A DNA stretch of 64,000 bases from an uncultured Clostridia bacterium (GTDB lineage Bacteria > Bacillota > Clostridia > Christensenellales > Aristaeellaceae). Where the stretch lies: NCBI GenBank assembly GCA_934621505.1, contig CAKTUU010000007.1, forward strand, positions 13,150-77,149, written 5' to 3'. Made by a program: the position numbers and the translations under genes. Below are positions 16,946 through 25,449 of the stretch, piece after piece (the stretch's first letter is position 1; each line of letters starts with the position of its first letter). The notes under the pieces were generated by a model. It did not search any database, had not been told where the DNA came from, and saw only the letters and a program-made list of their open reading frames with translations.

Positions 16946-18270
16946 GCCTTCTTCGCCTCCTTTCGGCGCTGCGCAATCACCCGTTTGGCGACACGGCAGC
17001 TTTGCGTCAGGTTGCGCCGGGACGGACAGCTCCAGGCGCAGGCCCCGCATTCCATGCAGTTCATTACATTCAGCTTTTCCGCTGCGTCAAACTGATCCTT
17101 GCGCACCAGACGGTCAATCTGCGCGGGCATCAGCTTCATAGGACACGCATCGATACAGCGTCCGCAGCGGATGCAGGGATGCTCCTTTGCCATGGCGCTG
17201 ATTTTGTCCAGCGCCAAAATGCCGCTGCATCCCTTCATAATGGGAATATCCTGACGGCTGATGGCCATGCCCATCATGGGGCCGCCATAAATCAGCATCC
17301 GGGTATCAGGGGTTAGTCCCCCGGAGGTATCAATCAGCCATTCCACCGGTGCGCCAATGCGTACCCGGTAATTGGCCGGCTGCGCCACGCAGCCGCCTAC
17401 GGTAACCACACGGTCAATAACCGGCCGGCCTTCATAAACGGCGCGATGAATGGCATGGCAGGTGCCCACGTTACATACAATCACGCCCTGATCCAGCGGC
17501 AGTCCTCCCATGGCTACCACACGGCCCGTCAGCGCATAGACCAGCTGTTTTTCGCCGCCCTGAGGGTAGCGAGTTTTGAGCCCAACAATCTGTATTCCGT
17601 CATACGACGCGGCGGCCTTCTGCATGGCCTGCACAGCGTCCGTTTTATTATCCTCAACGCCAACCAGAACCCGGTCGATGTCTAAAACCCTTTGAATCAA
17701 AGCGGCGCCGGACAGAATCATTTCTCCTTCTTCCAGCATCAGCCGGTGATCGGCGGACAGATACGGCTCGCATTCTGCACCGTTCAGCACAAGGGTATCC
17801 ACCTTTTTGCTGATATTCAGCTTAACGGCGGAGGGAAAGGTTGCGCCGCCCATGCCGACCACGCCCATCTCCCGCACCAGGTCGGACAGCTGCTGCATAG
17901 TCAGGGACTCCGGATGATCGACAGGATGCAGGCTTACCCATTCCTCACTGAAATCATTATCGATAATGACGCAGGGCTGCTGGGTTCCATCGGCCAAAAG
18001 GCATGGCGTACAGTCAACCACAGTACCGGCAACGGACGCATGCACGGCAGCGCTCATGACGCCAACCGGCGCGCCGATCATCTGCCCCACCTTTACATGA
18101 TCGCCCCTGGCTACCAGCGGCTGACAGGGCGCGCCGATATGCTGCTTTAGCGGAATGGCAACACGGGATGGAAGCGGCGCTTCCTGAATTGGCAGGCAGG
18201 ACATTTGCGTTTTGCCGCCCCTGCCTTCTCTGGGATGTACGCCGCCTGGAAAATGATGTATGCGAATCAA
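16942..18270 (-). CDS. rnfC: Rnf electron transport complex subunit C
   Basis: Cytoplasmic subunit where NAD+ meets the Rnf complex; 442 residues from a TTG start at 18270 (IRIHHFPGGVHPREG); no ATG is available near this family-conserved beginning. A barrel-sandwich segment (GAPCQPLVARGDHVKVGQMIG) is followed by the FMN/NAD region with GMGGATFPSAVKL and LNGAECEPYLSADHRL, then two ferredoxin clusters, CIRCGRCIDACP and CMECGACAWSCP. It is the first gene of the rnf transcription unit and overlaps rnfD. Confidence 0.94.
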   Translation of the reverse strand: MIRIHHFPGGVHPREGRGGKTQMSCLPIQEAPLPSRVAIPLKQHIGAPCQPLVARGDHVKVGQMIGAPVGVMSAAVHASVAGTVVDCTPCLLADGTQQPCVIIDNDFSEEWVSLHPVDHPESLTMQQLSDLVREMGVVGMGGATFPSAVKLNISKKVDTLVLNGAECEPYLSADHRLMLEEGEMILSGAALIQRVLDIDRVLVGVEDNKTDAVQAMQKAAASYDGIQIVGLKTRYPQGGEKQLVYALTGRVVAMGGLPLDQGVIVCNVGTCHAIHRAVYEGRPVIDRVVTVGGCVAQPANYRVRIGAPVEWLIDTSGGLTPDTRMLIYGGPMMGMAISRQDIPIMKGCSGILALDKISAMAKEHPCIRCGRCIDACPMKLMPAQIDRLVRKDQFDAAEKLNVMNCMECGACAWSCPSRRNLTQSCRVAKRVIAQRRKEAKKA

Positions 18271-18319
18271 GGCTACTCCGCCCTTCCTGTGCTTTTTCTC
18301 CCATATTTAAACCGTCAAT

Positions 18320-18325
18320 AGTATA
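18320..18325 (-). promoter_or_regulatory. Possible -10 element for the rnf operon
   Basis: On the minus strand TATACT lies 50 bases before the rnfC TTG start in the only gap upstream of the operon. The matching -35 (about TTTCCC at 17 bases) is poor, so the call is tentative. Confidence 0.35.
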
Positions 18326-18379
18326 TCATATTTGATTTACAAGGGAAAGCGTTGTTACAATGTTAACAAGACAAATTGA

Positions 18380-18412
18380 AAAAAACGACTGCTTGCGGGC
18401 AGCCGTTTTTTC
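18380..18412 (-). terminator. Intrinsic terminator after recN
   Basis: Arms AACGACTGC and GCAGCCGTT form a 9-bp stem with one mismatch, flanked by A-run on the left and T-run on the right of the + strand, so it works in either direction. It lies 12 bases past the recN stop. Confidence 0.7.
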
Positions 18413-18423
18413 TTGAGGTTTCG

Positions 18424-20139
18424 TTAGTTGTTTTGCTGCTTCCATTCTTTGGCGGAGGTTAGCAGATCTCTGGCGTGCGCCAGGCCGCTTTCCTGGTGCT
18501 GCTGCGTTACCCCCAGCAGACGAGCAATTTCCATGACCCGCGCCTGGTCGTCCAGGGGAATGACCGTTGTTTTGGTTCTTTCCCCCACCACCTGTTTTTG
18601 TACCAGATATTCCGTATCCGCCATGGCGGCAATCTGCGCCAAATGGGTTACGCACAGCACCTGATGGTAGCGGGCGATGCTGGCCATTTTTTCCGCCACA
18701 ACGGCGGCCACATGCCCGCTGATGCCGGTATCAATCTCGTCAAAAACCATGCAGGGAATCCCCTCTTTATCCGCGGCGGCGGCCTTCATGGCCAGCATCA
18801 GTCGGGACAATTCGCCGCCGGAGGCGGTTTTATCCAGCGGCATCAGCGGCTCGCCTGGATTTGGGGCAATATAGAAAGCCACATGATCGTCCCCTTCCGC
18901 CGAGGGAATCTTCTTCTGATCCGGTTTCAGCGCCTCAAACTGGCAGCTGAATCGGGTATTCTGCATGCCCAAATCGCTCAGCTGGGTTTCCATCAGCCGC
19001 TCAAAATGCCGGGCCAGCTGCTTACGAGCCTGGGTCAGCTGGCTTGCCCCCTGACGATAAGCGGCCAGCTTTTGCTTGTAATCGATCTCCGCCCTCTTTA
19101 ACCGGTCCTCCATGGTGCTCAGACGGGATAGTTCATCGCGGATTTCCTCGTGATGCCGCACCAGTTCATCGGCGGGCATACCGTATCGTTTTTCCAAACG
19201 GCGAATCCAGTCCAAACGTTCCTGGGTTTCCTCAAACCGCTCCGGATCAAAGCTTTCCGTTTCCAGCAAGCTCCGAATTTCCAGACCGATTTCCTCCACC
19301 TCATAAAAGGCGGAGGACAAACGCTCGCTCAGTTTTTGATAGGAATCTTCCAACGAACCAATGCCGCTCATCGCTTCGGACGCGCCGCGCAGCTTGTCCA
19401 TGGCGCTGCCGTCCCGGCTGCCATTCATGACCAGGCCATAGGCTTCCCGCAAAGCGCTGTCTATTTTTTCTGCGCTGGCAAAGCGGGCTCTTTCAGCAGA
19501 CAGACGATCCGCCTCTCCCAATTCCAGATGAGCTTCGTCCAATTCCCGTACCCGGTTGGTCAGGTATTCCTGACGCTCCACACGCTTAGCATTTTCCTTG
19601 CGCAGGGCGGAAAAACGGCTGCTGCTTTCCTTCCAGATATGGTAAGCGTCCGCCACCTTGTTTTTGAGCGCCGCAAACGCCTCGTCCCCAAATGCGTCCA
19701 GAAAGGTCAAATGATTTTTAGCGTCCAGCAGGCTTTGATGGGCGTGCTGACCATGCACATCGATCAGCAGCTCGGTTAAGGTACGCAAAAAGGCCAGCGG
19801 CACAATCACGCCGCAAACTCTGCAAAGGTTGCGCCCCTCCACCGAGATTTCCCGCTGGATGCTGATCAGGCCATGGTCGTCCTCCAATTCCTGACTGTGC
19901 AGGACCTCCATAGCGGCGGGACAATCAGACAAATCGATCAGCGCCTCCACAGAAGCTTTTTCACAGCCGGAACGAATCAATCCCCGGTCGGCACGCTCGC
20001 CCAAAACCAGATTGATACTGTCAACAATAATGGATTTCCCTGCGCCGGTTTCGCCGCTGAGCACATGCATACCGCGGCCAAAATCAATTTGAAGATTCTC
20101 AATCAGCGCGATGTTGCGTATGGTCATTGAAACAAGCAT
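18424..20139 (-). CDS. recN: DNA repair protein RecN
   Basis: SMC-like ATPase of 571 residues acting on double-strand breaks. Walker A is GETGAGKSIIVDSINLVLGER near the N-terminus; the middle is a long coiled coil (about residues 150-370); the C-terminal half has the ABC-type signature TASGGELSRLMLAMK and the Walker B FDEIDTGISG. The start has AAGGGG 7 bases upstream and is 11 bases after the argR stop. nadK-argR-recN is a conserved order in Clostridia and Bacilli. Confidence 0.96.
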   Translation of the reverse strand: MLVSMTIRNIALIENLQIDFGRGMHVLSGETGAGKSIIVDSINLVLGERADRGLIRSGCEKASVEALIDLSDCPAAMEVLHSQELEDDHGLISIQREISVEGRNLCRVCGVIVPLAFLRTLTELLIDVHGQHAHQSLLDAKNHLTFLDAFGDEAFAALKNKVADAYHIWKESSSRFSALRKENAKRVERQEYLTNRVRELDEAHLELGEADRLSAERARFASAEKIDSALREAYGLVMNGSRDGSAMDKLRGASEAMSGIGSLEDSYQKLSERLSSAFYEVEEIGLEIRSLLETESFDPERFEETQERLDWIRRLEKRYGMPADELVRHHEEIRDELSRLSTMEDRLKRAEIDYKQKLAAYRQGASQLTQARKQLARHFERLMETQLSDLGMQNTRFSCQFEALKPDQKKIPSAEGDDHVAFYIAPNPGEPLMPLDKTASGGELSRLMLAMKAAAADKEGIPCMVFDEIDTGISGHVAAVVAEKMASIARYHQVLCVTHLAQIAAMADTEYLVQKQVVGERTKTTVIPLDDQARVMEIARLLGVTQQHQESGLAHARDLLTSAKEWKQQNN

Positions 20140-20150
20140 AGCGTTTCCCC

Positions 20151-20606
20151 TTAGTGATGATGGATCATTTCGTTCAGCCGGTCCATAACCACGGCCACCT
20201 CGTCAATGCTGCGAATAATTAGCAAAATGGTGTTTTCACCGGCAATGGTGCCCAAAACCTCCGGCCACTGCAAACCGTCAATGGTTTCGCAGGCCAAATC
20301 CGCGCTGGCGGAAAGGGTTTTAATGACAATCTGGTTATACGCGCTGTTCAGGCTGACCACTGTTTCACTGAACATGCGTATCAACCGGTCGTTCAGCGTG
20401 CTTTCGTTTTTGTCGCCGGATGCGTAGCGGTATCCCCCGTCCGGCGACAGCACTTTTACAAGCCGCAATTCCTTAATATCCCTGGAAATGGTTGCCTGCG
20501 TTACCTGAAAACCACGATCCCGCAAGGCGTCAGCCAACCCCTCCTGGGTTTCCACAGGATGCTCGGCAATAATCTCCAAAATTGCCACCTGACGCGCCGA
20601 TTTCAT
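20151..20606 (-). CDS. argR: Arginine repressor ArgR
   Basis: Hexameric arginine-responsive regulator of 151 residues. The start is taken as the ATG at 20606 because ArgR proteins begin MKxxRQ; AAGGAG lies 12 bases upstream. A GTG at 20642, overlapping the nadK stop, is possible but would add residues not usual in the family. The winged helix contains TQEGLADALRDRGFQVTQATISRDIKELRLVKV with the TISRDI recognition helix; the C-terminal half has the oligomerisation/arginine domain around GTIAGENTILLIIRS. It ends in three His codons. Confidence 0.95.
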   Translation of the reverse strand: MKSARQVAILEIIAEHPVETQEGLADALRDRGFQVTQATISRDIKELRLVKVLSPDGGYRYASGDKNESTLNDRLIRMFSETVVSLNSAYNQIVIKTLSASADLACETIDGLQWPEVLGTIAGENTILLIIRSIDEVAVVMDRLNEMIHHH

Positions 20607-20629
20607 AATCCATGCACGCTCCTTATCCT

Positions 20630-21466
20630 TCAGCAGCTCCACTCGGAGAGCTTAATCCGTATCATTTCAAAAAAACTGCCCGGTTCAAAGCAAATAAATT
20701 TGGCCCTCTGCTGCGCCCGGGTAATGGTAAGGGTCTGGTCGGCCACAAAGCGAACCGCCTTTTGCCCGTCTACAGAAATCACGGCAGGGTGCGCGTCATC
20801 GGTACGGATGGTAATGGTTTGCGACGGCGAGGCCACCACCGGCCTGTGCTGCAATGAATGGGCGCAAATGGGCGTCAGCAGCAGGCATTCCACCTCCGGG
20901 CATACGATAGGGCCGCCTGCGGAAAGCGAATACCCTGTGGAACCGGTAGGCGTAGCGACCAGCAGCCCATCGCCCAGAAAACGCCCCACCTGGTTGCCGT
21001 TGACAAACGCATCCACTCCCATCAGCCGGGAATAGCCGCCACGGCTGACCACCACGTCGTTCAGCGCAAGCCAGCTTTCTCCCGTGTTCAAACAGGCCTG
21101 CATCATCATGCGTTCTTCGATGGAGTAGTCGTCCCGGGCCAGCCGAAGCATGGCCTGCTGAATCTGCCCAAGTTCAATTTCCGTTAAAAAACCAACGCGG
21201 CCAATATTTACGCCCAGCAGCGGAATTTGCAATTCAACCGCCAGCTTATTGGCGCGCAGCAGCGTTCCGTCACCGCCAACGGACAAAACGGCTTCAAATG
21301 CCGACGAATCAGTAAAACGCGCCCACTGCTCGGGCGGCAGCTGGTCCTTTAGCCATTCCTCGGTAGAAATGGCGATGCCAGCTTCTTCACAAGCGTCCAA
21401 AATGCGCATTGTAATATCCGCCACATCGGGTTTGGCCTGATGCATCAGCATATGTATCGCTTTCAT
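20630..21466 (-). CDS. nadK: NAD kinase
   Basis: Phosphorylates NAD to NADP; 278 residues. The diagnostic motifs are SVGGDGTLLRA, the NIGRVGFLTEIE stretch, ALNDVVVSRG and DGLLVATPTGSTGYSLSAGGPIV. The length is normal for the Gram-positive enzyme. It is the first gene of the nadK-argR-recN unit, and its stop overlaps the region preceding argR. Confidence 0.95.
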   Translation of the reverse strand: MKAIHMLMHQAKPDVADITMRILDACEEAGIAISTEEWLKDQLPPEQWARFTDSSAFEAVLSVGGDGTLLRANKLAVELQIPLLGVNIGRVGFLTEIELGQIQQAMLRLARDDYSIEERMMMQACLNTGESWLALNDVVVSRGGYSRLMGVDAFVNGNQVGRFLGDGLLVATPTGSTGYSLSAGGPIVCPEVECLLLTPICAHSLQHRPVVASPSQTITIRTDDAHPAVISVDGQKAVRFVADQTLTITRAQQRAKFICFEPGSFFEMIRIKLSEWSC

Positions 21467-21489
21467 TGCAAAGCCCGCCTTTCATCCTT

Positions 21490-21518
21490 AGTATAGCATA
21501 AAATGCATAACTATGCAA
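21490..21518 (-). promoter_or_regulatory. Promoter of nadK-argR-recN with overlapping palindrome
   Basis: On the minus strand TTGCAT (21513-21518) and TATACT (21490-21495) are 17 bases apart, a good sigma-A type promoter 24 bases before nadK. The perfect palindrome-like TGCATAACTATGCA (21504-21517) covers the -35 and part of the spacer; it matches the ARG-box core TGAATWWWWATTCA at 11 of 14 positions with symmetrical changes, so ArgR may autoregulate here. Confidence 0.6.
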
Positions 21519-21528
21519 CCATGTATGC

Positions 21529-22341
21529 TTACCGGTCCAGGGTTTGGTGGGCGGCGTTTACCACCTGCGCAATGCGGGATTCATCAACAGGCGTATTTAC
21601 AGCGGCGGCAGGCAGCAGCTCCGCCAGATATTCAATGTTGCCCTCCGGCCCGGTAATGGGCGAAAAATCCAGCTGAGCCATCGCGTAGCCAAAGGAATCC
21701 ACAAAGGCGGCGATATCCGAGATCACTTGACGGTGAACCGCCGGATCTCTCACCACGCCCTTTTTGCCTACATTTTCTCTGCCAGCTTCAAACTGAGGCT
21801 TGATCAGGATGTAAAAACGCCCTTTGCCGTCCATCAGCCGGGCGGCTACCGGCAGGATCAATTTGACGGAGATAAAGGACACGTCCATCACGGTTACCTG
21901 GGGGATGCAGCCAATATCCTGGGTGGTTAAGTAACGGGCGTTGGTGCGCTCCATCACGGTCACCCGCGAATCGTTGCGAATTTTCCAATCCAGCTGGCCG
22001 TAGCCTACGTCAATGGCAAACACATGCTCCGCGCCGTTTTGCAGCAATACATCGGTAAAGCCGCCGGTGGCCGCGCCAATATCCATGGCGGTTACGCCTG
22101 TTACGTCCGCATGAAACACCCGAAGCGCCTTGTCCAGCTTTAACGCGCCCCGTCCCACAAACGGATGCACATGTCCGCGGACGGTCAGCTCCGCATCTTC
22201 CCCCACTTTTTCGGAAGCCTTTAGAATTTTGACCTCTTTCACATACACCTGTCCGGCCATAATCAGGGCCTGCGCTTTTTCACGGCTTGGGGCAAGGCCC
22301 TGACGCACCAGGGCCAAATCCGCACGAATCTTATCGGCCAT
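21529..22341 (-). CDS. tlyA: TlyA family rRNA 2'-O-methyltransferase
   Basis: A 270-residue SAM-dependent rRNA ribose methyltransferase. The N-terminal S4 RNA-binding domain (KIRADLALVRQGLAPSREKA...AGQVYVKE) is followed by an FtsJ-like fold with the SAM motif MDIGAATGGFTDVLLQNGA and the catalytic-tetrad region around VTVMDVSFISVKLILP and LIKPQFEAGRE. Members methylate 16S/23S rRNA; hemolysin annotation is historical. The start overlaps the dxs stop by one base, so the genes are coupled, as in many Clostridia. Confidence 0.92.
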   Translation of the reverse strand: MADKIRADLALVRQGLAPSREKAQALIMAGQVYVKEVKILKASEKVGEDAELTVRGHVHPFVGRGALKLDKALRVFHADVTGVTAMDIGAATGGFTDVLLQNGAEHVFAIDVGYGQLDWKIRNDSRVTVMERTNARYLTTQDIGCIPQVTVMDVSFISVKLILPVAARLMDGKGRFYILIKPQFEAGRENVGKKGVVRDPAVHRQVISDIAAFVDSFGYAMAQLDFSPITGPEGNIEYLAELLPAAAVNTPVDESRIAQVVNAAHQTLDR

Positions 22342-24206
22342 CAGCGGTTTTCCTCCTTCAGCGCCGCCAGAATCCGGCTGGCAATAGCTGCGTCGTCCAA
22401 GCCTACGTCCTTAAGCAGGTGCGCGTGATCCCCATGCTGCACAAACCGGTCCGGCACCGCCAGTGGCAGGAGGCGAGGCGTTTTGCCGCTGACTGCCGCG
22501 TATTCCAGCACAGCGCTTCCAAAGCCGCCCTGCAAAACATGCTCCTCCAGTGTAAAGACAGGAAGACCCGAAGCAAAAACCCTGTTCAGACAATCTTCAT
22601 CCAGCGGTTTGATGCTGCTGGCATTCACCACTTGCAGGTTGATTTCATCCAGAGAATCCGCAACCCGCAGCGCCGCGGCCGTCATAGTGCCGGTGGACAG
22701 AATGATTCCATCCGTTCCTTCACGCATGCGTTGCCAGCGCCCGATTGCAAAATCAGCCGTAGCGTATCCATCAGGAAGAATTTCCGCATTTTTGGGATAG
22801 CGGATGGAGCAGGGCCTGCCCAGCAGCAGGGCCGCGTGAATCATCCGTTCCAGTTCGTCAGCGTCGGCCGGAGCCAAAACGATCATGTTGGGAATATGGC
22901 GTAAATAAGCGAAATCATATAAGCCCTGATGAGATTGCCCATCCTCGTTGGAAATACCGGCCCGGTCCAGCATAAGCACCACCGGCAGATTTTGAATGCA
23001 TACATCGTGCAAAACCTGGTCGTAGCCACGCTGCAAAAAGGTGGAATAAACAAAAAAGAAGGGACGCAGGCCGCCTCTGGCCATTCCGGCTGCCAGGGTT
23101 ACGGCGTGTTCCTCTGCAATGCCCACGTCAAAAAAACGGTCTGGATACGCAGCCGCAAAAGCGTCCGTGCCTGTGCCCAGCGGCATGGCAGCGGTAATGG
23201 CGACGATTCGTTTGTCCGCTTGGGCCATCTGAATCAGGGTGCGGTTGGCCGCAGCGCCGTTGGACGGCTTGGAAGAAGCGTTGATTTTTCCGCTTTCCAC
23301 AAAAAAGGGAGGCGTACCATGAAAAGCCTCCGGACGGCTTTCAGCCCGGTGGTAGCCATATCCCTTGCGGGTGGCGCAGTGAATGACCACCGGCCCGTCC
23401 ATCTGCTTGGCCTGCTTCAGCAGGCGTTCCACCGCGCGCTGATCGTTGCCGTCAATAGGGCCCAGGTAGCGAAAGCCCAGCGCGGAAAAAAATCCCTCGT
23501 CCACAAAGATGCGTTTCAGGGTTTGTTTGGTTTTATGGATAACACGGTATAAGGGCGCTCCAATTACCGGCGTTTTTTCCAGACGGCTTTTCACATGCTT
23601 TTTGGTGGAAATCCAGCCGGTGCTGGCCCGCAGATTGGATAAATGCTTACTAAGCGCCCCAACGTTTTCAGCGATGGACATATTGTTGTCATTCAATACC
23701 ACAATCATGCGGGTTTTGCTGTTGCCGCAGTCGTTCAGCGCCTCGTAGCACATGCCGCCGGTCAGCGCGCCGTCGCCAATCACCGCAACCACATGATGGG
23801 TAAGCCCCTGGGCATCTCGGGCCCGGGCAAGCCCCAGCGCCGCAGACAGTGACGTGGAGGCGTGACCCGCTTCAAAGCAGTCGTATTCACTTTCATCCCG
23901 GCGGGGAAAGCCGGATATGCCGCCATAGGTGCGCAGCGTATCAAAGCGGTCAAACCGGCCTGTCAGCAGCTTATGGGCATAGGTTTGATGGCCCACGTCA
24001 AACACAATCTGATCCCTCGGGGTATCAAACACCCGATGCAGTGCGATGGTCAGCTCGATAGCGCCCAGATTGGACGATAAATGCCCGCCGTTTTGCGAAA
24101 CCGTCTGGATGATTTTGGTGCGCAGATCGTCCGCCAGTTCCTCGCATTCTTCGTAGCTTAAGCCGCGAATGTCCGACGGATCGTGAATTTGCGATAACTC
24201 TACCAT
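22341..24206 (-). CDS. dxs: 1-deoxy-D-xylulose-5-phosphate synthase
   Basis: Thiamine-diphosphate enzyme that condenses pyruvate and glyceraldehyde 3-phosphate, the entry to the MEP isoprenoid pathway. At 621 residues it is full length. Visible are SSNLGAIELTIALHRVF with the conserved His nearby, the ThDP motif GDGALTGGMCYEALN...NDNNMSI, the transketolase-type pyrimidine region GIAEEHAVTLAAGMA, and DRAGISNEDGQSHQG. It is the distal end of a run with tlyA downstream. Confidence 0.96.
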   Translation of the reverse strand: MVELSQIHDPSDIRGLSYEECEELADDLRTKIIQTVSQNGGHLSSNLGAIELTIALHRVFDTPRDQIVFDVGHQTYAHKLLTGRFDRFDTLRTYGGISGFPRRDESEYDCFEAGHASTSLSAALGLARARDAQGLTHHVVAVIGDGALTGGMCYEALNDCGNSKTRMIVVLNDNNMSIAENVGALSKHLSNLRASTGWISTKKHVKSRLEKTPVIGAPLYRVIHKTKQTLKRIFVDEGFFSALGFRYLGPIDGNDQRAVERLLKQAKQMDGPVVIHCATRKGYGYHRAESRPEAFHGTPPFFVESGKINASSKPSNGAAANRTLIQMAQADKRIVAITAAMPLGTGTDAFAAAYPDRFFDVGIAEEHAVTLAAGMARGGLRPFFFVYSTFLQRGYDQVLHDVCIQNLPVVLMLDRAGISNEDGQSHQGLYDFAYLRHIPNMIVLAPADADELERMIHAALLLGRPCSIRYPKNAEILPDGYATADFAIGRWQRMREGTDGIILSTGTMTAAALRVADSLDEINLQVVNASSIKPLDEDCLNRVFASGLPVFTLEEHVLQGGFGSAVLEYAAVSGKTPRLLPLAVPDRFVQHGDHAHLLKDVGLDDAAIASRILAALKEENR

Positions 24207-24222
24207 GCTGTTCCTCTATCTC

Positions 24223-25434
24223 TCAGGCGTTTTTAAGCCCGGACTTGGCGCCAACCTTTCCGCCTAAGGTCACATTGCTAAGAATATCGGAAGAATAGGC
24301 GTAATTGCTGTCGTCCTTATCCTTCTGGGCCTCCATGGCGTACTGGACCAGATCGTCGATCAGCTGGCTGTAGGGCTTGCCGCAGGACTCCCACAGGTAA
24401 AAGGCCATGGAGCCGGGAATGGTGTTGATTTCGGTAATATACAGGCCGTCCGTTTTCGCGTCGTACATATAGTCGATACGCACAACGCCCTTGCAGTCCA
24501 TGTCGTTAAAAATATCCACAGACAGCTTTTGAATCTTGTCGCGCAGTTCCGGCTCGATAGGCGCCGGAAGAACCCGCTTGAGGGACGCCATACCCTTGGT
24601 TGAATTGGAACCGCCCAGGTATTTCTCGGCAAAGGTGAGCAAATCGCCGCCGGAAATGGGCATCTCAATTTCGCTGGCCTGGGCGTGGCCGTCATACCCA
24701 AGCACGGAGCAGTTCAGTTCCAGCGGGTCCTCCAGTCCCTGCTCTACCAGCACCTTGCGGTCAAACTCGAAGGCAAGCTCCAACGCGTCCTCCAGCCCCT
24801 TGCGGTCCCTGGCTTTGGTTACGCCGATGGAGGAGCCCAAGGACGCAGGCTTCACAAACACGGGATAGGGCAATTTTTCTTCCACGGCGTTCAGCACGTC
24901 CGCACGGTTTTCCTCCCAGGCGCGGCGCAAAAACCAGGTGCTGGGCAGCACCGGAAATCCCGCGCCGCGGAAAAACTGCTTCATGTACACCTTATCCATA
25001 CCCATGGCGCTGGCCCCTACCCCGGCACTGGAATAGGGAATGTTGCACAGCTCCATCAGGCCCTGCACAGTGCCGTCCTCGCCGTGCATGCCGTGCATAA
25101 CGGGAATAACGCAGTCCAGGCGGGCGACTACCACCTCCTGATCCTTGGCAAACAGGCCCTTGCCATGCTGAACGGTGGTCAGCGCGCCGGAACCGGCGGT
25201 AACGTCCAAATTAACGCGGATAACGCCCTTGCGGCCGGGGTCAAAGGGCGTGTAAGCGGAAATATCCATCAGCGCATCGCCGGTGTACCATTCGCCCTGT
25301 TTGGAAATATAAATCGGAATAACGTCATAGCGTTGACGGTCCGCCGCCCGCATCAGCTGCACGGCGCTGATGATGGATACCTCATGCTCGCAGGTGCGAC
25401 TTCCGTAAATAACCCCTAATTGCAATTTGCTCAT
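24223..25434 (-). CDS. ddl: D-alanine--D-alanine ligase
   Basis: ATP-grasp enzyme making the D-Ala-D-Ala dipeptide for peptidoglycan. N-terminal GSRTCEHEVSIIS, the ATP-binding FVKPASLGSSIGVTKA, the omega-loop region FAEKYLGGSNSTKGM, and ITEINTIPGSM are present. At 403 residues it is longer than the usual 350-370, mainly through a C-terminal extension (from about KDKDDSNYAYSSDILS onward). It is followed upstream in the operon by a MurF-type ligase and a hydrolase. Nothing in the loop clearly points to D-Ala-D-Lac or D-Ser specificity, but this cannot be excluded by eye. Confidence 0.9.
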   Translation of the reverse strand: MSKLQLGVIYGSRTCEHEVSIISAVQLMRAADRQRYDVIPIYISKQGEWYTGDALMDISAYTPFDPGRKGVIRVNLDVTAGSGALTTVQHGKGLFAKDQEVVVARLDCVIPVMHGMHGEDGTVQGLMELCNIPYSSAGVGASAMGMDKVYMKQFFRGAGFPVLPSTWFLRRAWEENRADVLNAVEEKLPYPVFVKPASLGSSIGVTKARDRKGLEDALELAFEFDRKVLVEQGLEDPLELNCSVLGYDGHAQASEIEMPISGGDLLTFAEKYLGGSNSTKGMASLKRVLPAPIEPELRDKIQKLSVDIFNDMDCKGVVRIDYMYDAKTDGLYITEINTIPGSMAFYLWESCGKPYSQLIDDLVQYAMEAQKDKDDSNYAYSSDILSNVTLGGKVGAKSGLKNA

Positions 25435-25449
25435 ACTTGTTTCCTCCCG

